Shown here in pieces: positions 55,703-64,000 of a stretch of 64,000 nt of DNA (positions are counted from its first letter, which is position 1; each line of letters starts with the position of its first letter). The stretch is taken from assembly GCF_001625305.1 (NCBI RefSeq), contig NW_017803865.1, forward strand, positions 3,109,666 to 3,173,665, written 5' to 3'. Origin of the DNA: Branchiostoma belcheri (taxonomy: Eukaryota > Chordata > Leptocardii > Amphioxiformes > Branchiostomatidae). The notes below the pieces were generated by a model, which was not told the origin of the DNA, ran no database searches, and was given only the letters and a program-made list of their open reading frames with translations. Both the position numbers and the translations under genes were made by a program.

Positions 55703-58700
55703 ATGTCGCTTCTTGCGAAGGAAGAAAGCCGACACCTTCTAGAGTCGACCGACACTCTCCCATTGGACGAGGCAGCAACCAATCAGGCGGCAGAGGAGGA
55801 AGGTATTTCTGCCACAGGGGAAGTTTCTGTTTTCTTCCATGGAATTTTCCAAACATTCGTTTTTTTTGCTACATTGCGGCAAATTTGTGTTTTTATGTTG
55901 CAACATTACAGTATTTGATAAGTTTGGAAGATAAATTTGTGAACAAGGTTGTCAGAACCTTCATGATTGTGTGAAAATTTCTTGTGTTTTTCTCCCCAGA
56001 ATTTTTGCAACATTTGGTTTGCTTTGTTGTGGCAAATTTTTTGTGTGTGTTGCAACTTTATTAGAAATACAGGAAGATGCCAAAATCTAAAAAAATTCAT
56101 TTTTCTTGTCGCAAATTCATACGGGTAGACTTGAAACTCTGCAAGAGGGAATTTAAACATCTAAACAAAAATGTCAGAGTGTCGTAAAAAAATTCAGGGT
56201 CATCATTAAATGCAGCTGTGAAAATGTCCCGTGTTTTTCTACATGAAATTTTTCATTAAGAATTCCATTTGGTTTGTTTGGTCATTTGGAGATTCCCCAG
56301 AGGATCGTTAATTTCCATTGACGAGTGTTTTTACAGCAGAGGTAATTATCCATGGGTGTTGCCATGGCAACAAGATTAGGAGATTCTGCCGTGAAATATA
56401 GATGTGAACATTACTGCAAATGGCTACATTTGGAATAATCGGAAATCCTATATATCTGAAATATTTTGAGTTACAATTTTTAAGAATCATGAATTTCAAG
56501 AAAAATCACCCACCAAAAATGAGCCCATTGTTGTCTATGTTGAAATTTGTGAAAAATAGGATAAAATTTGATTGTAACATTGTGACATCTTTTTTCAGCA
56601 AATTTCCACGTTTTTATTCATCAGACCTAAAAAAAGGAAATTTTCGGAAATGCATTGAAAAATTTGAAATGCCAAAAGACCAAAGACAATATTTTATGTT
56701 TAACGGGACAAATTATGAAATTTCAGCAATAACAAAATGGTTCAAATCTAAGTAAAATGCAAACATGTAGAACAAAAGATACAAAAAAATTGCCCAATGA
56801 AGCAATATTGAAAACAGCTGAGTGGAATATTATAAAATATTCAATATTAGACATGTCAGAATTGTGTTGATTATGGGCTGCAGTAAAGATCATGAAATAA
56901 TAATTAGCTACCAAAAATAACGTACACAATCAACAGAACAAAGAACTTAGCTTCAGCAAAAACACACTTTGGCTTTGCAAATGAGATAGTTGAGGATATT
57001 GGTTTGAAAATGTAAAGTGTGGAAAAATGTGGCAAACATGTTAACATGATCTACATTTTTATTGAACGTTTAGCAGTTGTAGAAATCCTTTTTTTCCAAT
57101 GTTCTGCAGTATTGCAGATGAGCCAAAATTTTGTTCTGCAATTCGGAAACACATCCTGCAAATACATAAGCCTCCATGCTACATTGTACAGTCTTCTCAA
57201 CTTAGTAATGCAAAATTACACATTGTAGGATTTTTCTTCTGCAACATTGTAAATCTGTCTGTAAAATGGCAAAATACAGATGGGTATTTTGAACACTGTT
57301 TAGTTTTCCCTTAGGCCACACCAATTTAATTTCTTGGTTAACGGATTTTTATAGAAAAATAATGGAGCGGGCGGGCGAAAAAAAAATAAAAATAAAAACA
57401 GGCCTAGGAATCCTATTATGGCCCAAAATGGTACGATAGGAGCCATGAAGTCAACACACCAGGCTGGTTCAAAATTTAAACAATGAATTTTGAACTTTTA
57501 ATGATACTACTGCATTGAAATATGAAATTACTGTAACAACTAGGAAGAAAAGGACTGTTTTCAACTGTTCAGGGCAAGATATGAGCATTTTGCAGTTAAT
57601 TCTGAATTTTTATTTTTATTTGCAAATCAGAAAAAAATGAAGCGGGCGAATCCGTTAACCAAGAAATTAAATTGGTGTGGCCTTAGCCTTCATCATAGTG
57701 TCTTCATTTTGTCCTGTTGTGGAATTTTGACCCAGGAATGTCTGAGACCAAATTAAAGAATTCCGTCGGCGCGGCCGGAATTTAAAACGGAATAAATTTT
57801 GCAGCGCATTTTCCCGGAATGGCACCGTGACATATTGGGGTCACCAGAGGTCGTAAGGGTCAGGTCACGAGTTGTTCCAGGTGTTCACTCAGGTGTGCAG
57901 GCAGGTGTTCCAGTTTGTGGGACAGTCTAGGAGTTGTTGTGTTTTTGTCTTGAGTTGTTGAGTTTTAGTCTTGAGTTGTTGTGTTTTTGTCTTGAGTTGT
58001 TGAGTTTTAGTCTTGAGTTGTTGTGTTTTTGTCTTTAGTTGTTGTGCAGATTATGTTTTGATCTGGGTTATATAGGAATTTAGAATTCACTCTTTACTGT
58101 TGATTTGAAGCATTTATGGAAATTAGCAAAGGCTCAAAGCCGTTCTCAAGTTGTGACAGTCCAGATGTTATGTGGATGGAAGCAAAAATATTTCTGTAGT
58201 TTGAACTTCAGTCTAGGGTGTAAACACTAGTATCTGTAACAAAAAGTTGTCATGTAGCGTGCGTAGTCCAGTGAGTAGCGATCCTGCCTCTGGACTAAGA
58301 GGTTGGGAGTTCGAATCCCAGCCGATGTCGCTCACCCGACATGCACGCTACTGTTTAGGGTCGCAGTCCTTAGGGCGGGACGTTAAGCCATGGTCCATTG
58401 TTAATTGTGCTTGTCGAAAAGAGCTGGGGGGATTTCCCTGGTACAATGAACCTGTAGATACTGTATATAGCGTCTGTCTTCTCTGTCACGACCAGTGGAA
58501 GATTAGCTTTTAATGAGCTAAACTGGTTCTAGATCACTTTCACTTTTTTGTCACAATGCCCATGGTCCTTACATGTACATGCTATAACATAGTCACTGTA
58601 ATGTTGTGCTAGTGGCTCTTGTAGTAAAGAAACATGAAACATGAAAGTCTCTTCAGTCAGGACAGTAGGGTTATCTCTGGGCCATCACAGCTGTGCTGCT

Positions 58701-61700
58701 GCAGAGTGCTTTTAGTTTTACACTGCCTGATCGTAAATCTGGGGGCTGGGATCTGATATGTCAGCCCCAGAAACCAGCCTGGGTGCCCACCTGACTCTAC
58801 ATTACAGTATAATGCTCAGGATGACACACTTATCTGTGGTTCACATTAATGAGAGTAGGTATACACCCGGCTGTGTGTTGGCTGTACCCTGTCCTTGGTA
58901 CTGAATACACCATCCACATAGTTACTGTTAGTAGTGCTTGTCATGAAGAACACACTTATCTGTGGTTAACATCAATGACAGTGAATTTACACCCGGCTGT
59001 GTGTTGGCTATATCCTGTCCTTGGTGCTGAATTCACCATCAACACATCAACTGTTAGTAGTATTATTATAAATACAATTCATTTAGTGATGCTGTGGTGA
59101 AGAGGAGTGGTGGATGTCACTCAAAAAGTCCGGAAGTTATCTCCGTTATTTATCCAGTTACCCTACTAGTTTGATTTGTCTTTGAATATTTGAATATATA
59201 CATGTTGTAACCTGTATTTAGTGCTAAACCTTGACAATCCCCCAAGTCCCAGGATTATCCTTAGTTTGACACCTGAATCGATAACTTGAATTCTGGAAGT
59301 GAGACGTCATCTCAAATCAGCTGAAACTGGATTGAGACATATTCCTGCTGAAATGGGTATATAACGAACCTCCCCCTCATTAAGCAGCATTAATGAACCA
59401 TCCCTTCCTTATTGACCCAGATGGCCTGAATAGACTGTGGCGAACCAAACGGTGTGGCGAAATCTAATTTGGACACATTGGAATGTGTCAGTTCTTACAT
59501 TTGCTACACACGCTGATTTCATCAGTCATTTCATTACGTTGACTTTATTACTTACTTATAATGTAGCGGGTGGCAAAATTAAGGCAGCTGATTGTTTCTT
59601 GGTGGATCTTCAGTCTGACGTGTCCTAGATTTAATTAATCCCAATATACTCATCTCTAGAACACCTCAGTTACAAAGTATCATAAAATTTTGCTGCATAA
59701 AAAACCAAGGTGACCTCTATATGTCATGATTGCCAAATTTTTAAAGAATCAAGTTAAATGTTTCAGCAAGTTGGGTTGAATTAGGATATAATTTTACACA
59801 GAGTTTCAAGCATTAAGGTAAGATTTTAATCTGGACTTCTGACCCATGTCCTGAAATTAGAAGAAATTCTATGGATTGTTTATCTCTTTGGTTTTTGAAT
59901 ATCCATTCTAAAGTAAAAATTCAATATTGAAAACAGAAGACTGGGAAAGAATTATCTTACTGAAGAAGACTGGGAGTAAAATTTGAATCTGTCGGTTGCA
60001 TCCCTGAAGTGTTTGCACCAAGGTACAGGTAGACTTTCTCCTTTGGCCTGAGAGTGAAACTAATGGCTCTGTTGACCGATCTGGTCAGCTACTCACACTA
60101 TAAATGATAAAGGCTGAAATCTGCATATAAATTACCCATGAAGCACTGCTCCCAGTAGCGCTGAGGCTGGCAGAAAAATGTCCATTTCTTGGTGTGTGGG
60201 CAGTTTAGAGGCAGATTTCAGCCCATAGCATATAAAATGTTCAAGGAAAGGATACATTATATATGTCCTAAGTCAGTATCTTTAACCAAAAAGAAATGAT
60301 CATGCTTTTGGCCATGACGCCATGAATTATTGGTGCATGGGCAGTTTCCATGCCGCAATGTAGCTGTTCCAACTGATAATGGCTCGCAGGCTTAGCTGGA
60401 AAGGAATAAAGAGCTATAGAAAATACTGTATGCTTTCGGATATTACAGCATGAGAAACTGCTACAGTTCCAAAAAAGAAACCATGTTTCTGGCAGAAAAA
60501 ATGTCTGTTTCTCCTGCGGCTGAATAACAGGCCATTTTTTGCTGACTTACATTTCTCTACTTCTAACTGCAAAATGCATTAAAAGCTACATGTATAACAG
60601 TACTCAGTACTCAAGCTTTAAGGTATGTAAGTTATTAGCTTTGGAAATAGAGAGATATAATGTAAGACATCGATCACTGCATTTGAGAAACTGCTCTTTA
60701 TGTTTCTACTGTGTCTGAATTAAATGATTTTTGACTGTCTGAAAGCAAACACAGGAGTATAAGCTTTGGAAATAGAGAGATATAATATCAAACATCACTG
60801 CATTTGAGAAACTGCAGCTAGATATACATGATAATGTTTCTGCTGTGTCTGAATTACATGCTTTTTGCTGATGTTTTTTTTTTTTTTACTTTTTGGGTGA
60901 AACATGCAAGCATTAAAAGCTACATTTCAGTGTGTAAGCACTATTTTCTACAGGTCTTTATTCCTTTCAGCTAAGGCTGCCAGCCAATATCTGCAACATA
61001 AAGACTGCCCATGTACCAATAATTCATGGTTGAAACGTGGCTCGTTTTGTTAAAATATGCTGACTGCAGACATAAGCATTCGTTTTCTCTGCTCTAGCAT
61101 AAAATCTGCCTCTAAACTGCCCATGCACCAATAATTCATTGCTGCAGTACCAAAAATGTAGCCTGGGTACCATCCGGATTTTCGCTACGTAACGCTCGAA
61201 AAAGTGATGACTGCCAAAAAGTACAACAGCCATCACTGGAATACAGGATTAGATAATTCAACAAATATCAGTGGGAACAAAGTACCCATGTACCAATAAG
61301 GCATTGCTGTAGTGCAGGGACAAAGCTATTATTCTTTTATTCTTGTTTTTGGAATACGTCCTTGCTTTGCTCATGCAGCAGTGCAAAATATTAACCAGTT
61401 GCTTCAGAGTGCCAAAAACTACAACATCCATCACTAGAATCCAGGAACAGATAATTCCTGACAAGTTCATTCCTCCCTGCTGCAGACCCTGCCAGCCAAT
61501 ATTGGCTTCCTGAGTTCCAGTATCTGACTCTCTCCCTGACATTGGCACTTTCTGTATTGATTTGTACTCGGGTTACATGATTCTGTAGTTAGCTGATGGC
61601 TGGCTGGGCTACGGGAAGTCAGTTCAGTGGTTGTTTGATTCAATTTTTATAAGATAACATGAAAACAGAGAATAAATAATCATGTATGACCATGATTCAA

Positions 61701-63063
61701 GTTTTACATCTAGCCTGCTTTTTATCATGTCCTCTTCCAGAATATTTAGTTTTACAAGAACTCATGTATATGCATGTATGGGTCACCTTTAGTATTATAT
61801 GTACATTTGTTCTGCTATGTCTTTTTAGCCTTATGTTCAATAAACGGGCTTAATTAATTAATGACATTAATCGGAAATTTCCGCTTTTGCTTCTAGCCCT
61901 ATTTATTCACTATAACAAAGTAAACAAACAAACAAACAAATTGTTTACCATCTTGTTTACAAACAAATTGTTTACCATCTTGTTTACAAACAAACAAATT
62001 GTTTATCTTGTTTCTAGCCTTATTTATGGACTACGTCACAAACGTTCATAAAGAATATGATGGTAGGTCAAAGGTCACTGTATGGCCAAACCAATCCAAT
62101 TTATTGTTTCTCATTTAAAATTTATTAGCAAAACAAAACTGTTGAAAAAAAATGAATTGCTCAAGCTTCAATTTACGATGAACCTTTGCAAAACAGACAG
62201 AAATGCAAATGTTATGTATTGTGTTGAACTTTAAACTCATGTTGTAGAATTGTGATGTGTGTGAAACAACAGATTGTATTGGTTCGGCCAGTTTTCCATT
62301 CCTTATTTGTAACAACATTGTTGTTTTTCCTTCTCAGATCCATGCATGACTTTATAGTAATTATACATAGTTTGTAGGAAATTTCACATGTTCACATGTT
62401 CCATTTGAGGGATTGAGTGGGTCAATTATTATTCAGTGATTGTTGAGAGAAACAAGCTAAAAACTACCAGTCTTGGTTTTCCTCTATTGATGCTGGTACC
62501 TCAGCTTTCCCTCCTCCCCCTCCATATATAATGATTTGTCCCTCCTTCCCCCACCCCTCCCTCCATATCTCATGATTTGTCCCTCCTTCCCCCACCCCTC
62601 CCTCCATATCTCATGATTTGTCCCTCCTTCCCCATCCCCCTCCATATCTCATGATTTTGCCCTTCCTCTGAAACATCACCTACCTACACCTATGACACAC
62701 AACCTGTTAGCATGTTACCAAATTGCACTCCATAGTTACATACATGACTTTTCTCTTCTGACAAACCATTGACACAGTTTTGTATAACACATTTTTCCTG
62801 GTCACACATTGACACAGTTATAGTGATACAATCTCTGATGTGTAATTGTATAGGTTGATGTTGTTTGATTATTTCAATACTTAGTCAAATCAGTAATTTT
62901 GTGTGCCGACCTTGTGAGTGACCTTGCCGCCCCCCTCCCCACAGCCGCAGTTCAGGCAGTGCTCGACAACATGGAGGATCTTGGGAGTGCCGGAGCCAAG
63001 GACACGGACCTGATCTTCCTGAAGGGTCTCATGGACAGTCCCGTCATGAAGTCCCTGGTTAGG
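55703..63063 (+). CDS. MPP2/PALS2: MPP2/PALS2-like MAGUK scaffold, first two coding exons (partial)
   Basis: Exon 1 is 55703-55802 (MSLLAKEESRHLLESTD...), donor G|GTATTT in phase 1. Exon 2 is 62945-63063, acceptor CCCCACAG, ending GTTAGG|GTGAGT in phase 0. Joined they give 73 residues. The exon-2 peptide AVQAVLDNMEDL...DLIFLKGLMDSP...VMKSLVR aligns with the N-terminal segment before the L27 domains of vertebrate MPP2 and PALS2 (MPP6). Family members are membrane-associated guanylate kinase scaffolds (L27, PDZ, SH3, GUK) at cell junctions and synapses. Those domains must lie beyond the window. The exon-1 peptide is not one I recognise; its ATG is the first in frame (an in-frame TTG precedes it) and the phase-1 join supports it. 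Other first exons are possible. The 3' end of exon 2 is copied twice downstream. Confidence 0.8.
55803..57312 (+). other. Intron 1 of the scaffold gene, first part
   Basis: AT-rich. The perfect X-box palindrome GTTGCCATGGCAAC is at 56358-56371. An open frame at 56420-56755 (111 codons, Lys/Phe/Asn-rich) has no recognisable domain and matches local AT bias, so I do not call it. Confidence 0.5.
57313..57685. mobile_element. 373-bp TIR element (MITE), family H
   Basis: AGGCCACACCAATTTAATTT then CTTGGTTAACGGATT at the left; the exact inverse (AATCCGTTAACC, AAATTAAATTGGTGTGGCCT) at the right. Arms of about 36 bp, followed inside by GCGGGCG on both sides. No coding frame. Confidence 0.85.
57686..58249 (+). 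other. Intron with short GAGTTGTTG repeats
   Basis: CTTGAGTTGTTGAGTTTTAG and CTTGAGTTGTTGTGTTTTTG alternate about five times (57935-58050), unit ~21-44 bp. Otherwise nothing. Confidence 0.6.
58250..58530 (+). mobile_element. tRNA-derived SINE
   Basis: The head AGCGTGCGTAGTCCAGTGAG carries an A-box-like TAGTCCAGTGAGTA and the B-box GAGTTCGAATCCCAGC. The body follows with GGCGGGACGTTAAGCCATGG and AAAGAGCTGGGGGGATTTCC and ends in an AT-rich tail. The tRNA-like part is not a functional cloverleaf. The body motif GCGGGACGTTAA is shared with the segment at 46027-46120. Confidence 0.75.
58826..59075 (+). repeat. Tandem duplication, 124 bp
   Basis: ACACTTATCTGTGGTTNACA, ACACCCGGCTGTGTGTTGGC and CTGTCCTTGGTNCTGAAT, with ACTGTTAGTAGT near the end, occur twice, 124 bp apart. 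Confidence 0.9.
59080..62500 (+). other. Intron 1 of the scaffold gene, later part
   Basis: No exon seen. Diverged direct and inverted copies occur of AATTATTGGTGCATGGGCAG (60328, inverse at about 61098 and 61285) and of GGAAATAGAGAGATATAAT (60641 and 60767). A family G fragment TAGCCTGGGTACCATCCGGA is at 61158. AAACAAATTGTTTACCATCT repeats lie at 61930-62000. Confidence 0.5.
62505..62655 (+). repeat. Minisatellite, ~49-bp unit
   Basis: CCTCCATATCTCATGATTTG then TCCCTCCTTCCCCCACCCCT in three to four units. Pyrimidine-rich on the + strand. Confidence 0.85.
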
Positions 63064-63345
63064 GTGAGTTATTGATATTACTAACTAGTTATTGATATTA
63101 CTAACTAGGTTAATGAGTTAGCGATGAGTTAGTAGGTGAAAAAGGACACTGACCTGATTTTCTTTGAAGGTTTTGAGAAACAGCCCCGTCATGAAGTCCC
63201 TGGTTAGGGTGAGTTATCAATATCACTAACTAGGTTAATGAGTTAGTTAACTAGTGATGAGTTAGTGAGCCAAGGACACCGACCTGATCTTCCTCAAGGG
63301 TCTCATGGACAGTCCCGTCATGAAGTCACTGGTTAGGGTGAGTTA
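63005..63345 (+). repeat. Scaffold exon 2 3' end and donor repeated twice
   Basis: The exon end from about GGACACGGACCTGATCTTCC to GGTTAGG|GTGAGTTAT (donor 63064) recurs ending at 63208 and 63337, with ACTAACTAGGTTAATGAGTT as spacer. Units of 145 and 129 bp. The copies keep the GTGAGT donor but have no acceptor. In the middle copy frame and sequence are eroded (GATTTTCTTTGAAGGTTTTG). Confidence 0.9.
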
Positions 63346-64000
63346 TCGATATTACTAACTAGGTTAATGAGTTAGTGATTAGTTAGTAAGTTAGTGATGC
63401 CAATGGTGTAGTTAATGACTGAGAGACAAAGTTTAAGGGAGAGTAAAAAGGAAAATCTTGCTGTCAAATGTGATGATCTGGCTTGTTGCAGTTCAGTTTG
63501 TGCCCACTAGGTGGCAATAGAGCACTGCAACTTTTCACCATACAGTAAAAGCAGAAATTCAAGTGATGCTATGGGCAAACAGGCAATGGCTGCTTTGCTA
63601 CATGAATGAGTGAATGTTTGGTTTGAATTACAATGTAGACATTCTTTCAGCTTGTTTTGGCGAAGTGTCTTATTTTGTGATGCAGTATTTGGTAAGTGGC
63701 TTATAACATGACATAAACACAACATAATATTGTGTTATATAACACAACAAAAACCCCAACACGACATGACTGTGCCGTGGACTGGACTTTCCTTAAAAAT
63801 ATGACGCCATTTTCTGGAAGCTGCTGTGACCTTCAGAGCTGTAGAATGTGGCAAGGTCATTTGGCATGGAGAAGGAATTTCCCTTTAACGGATTCCTTAA
63901 GACTTGTTACGCCTCCACCAGACATGCTTAGTTAGGGTCGGAAGGAAAGCACTCACCTTGAGAACGACCTTGTACAAGCCAAGTTGTATGGAAGTACAGC
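63346..64000 (+). other. Intron 2 of the scaffold gene
   Basis: No further exon seen up to the window edge. Nothing notable apart from the short ACACAACA-rich stretch at 63717-63750. Confidence 0.5.

Noticed and set aside
56420..56755. 111-codon open frame in intron 1 of the scaffold gene
   Set aside because: Its composition mirrors local AT bias, it shows no domain, and it could arise by chance.

Overview
This window looks like genomic DNA of an invertebrate chordate, most likely a lancelet (Branchiostoma). The evidence is multi-exon genes with GT-AG introns, proteins close to vertebrate families, a dense load of short foldback and terminal-inverted-repeat elements, and many minisatellites, some of which span exon-intron borders. 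The species call is inference. One 20-base run of N marks an assembly gap at 17416-17435.

Three genes lie in a row, all on the + strand. (1) The 3' part of a myosin light chain kinase-like gene: six exons from 2032 to a stop at 5803 cover the kinase domain from the glycine loop to the calmodulin-binding helix, followed by a probable 3'UTR of about 2.7 kb ending near 8570. (2) A gene from about 10.6 kb to 38.4 kb. It has a GC-rich, CRE-bearing promoter and a probable noncoding first exon, then a 3-kb exon of low-complexity repeats, then eight small exons encoding a leucine-rich-repeat domain of the LRRC14/PRAME type. The conceptual product is 1463 residues and all splice phases agree. (3) The 5' end of an MPP2/PALS2-type membrane-associated guanylate kinase scaffold gene. 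Its coding exon 1 is at 55703-55802 and exon 2 at 62945-63063, and it runs off the right edge.

Between the exons the sequence is mostly transposon-derived or tandemly repeated: a 1.2-kb non-autonomous hAT element with a perfect 8-bp target duplication (318-1515), several foldback families (two with 9-bp target duplications), a TIR element near 40.7-41.1 kb with relatives elsewhere, a roughly 1-kb element with subterminal repeats (34.9-35.9 kb), tRNA-derived SINE sequence, and many arrays. A decayed C2H2 zinc-finger array is visible on the minus strand at 53.5-55.3 kb.

The most striking feature is that exon edges with their splice sites are tandemly copied into the adjoining intron at ten places in all three genes, giving apparent extra partial exons. 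The three genes have no evident common pathway (contractile kinase, LRR adaptor, polarity scaffold). Nothing suggests an operon-like or co-regulated unit, although CRE and RFX X-box motifs occur at two candidate promoters and in several introns.
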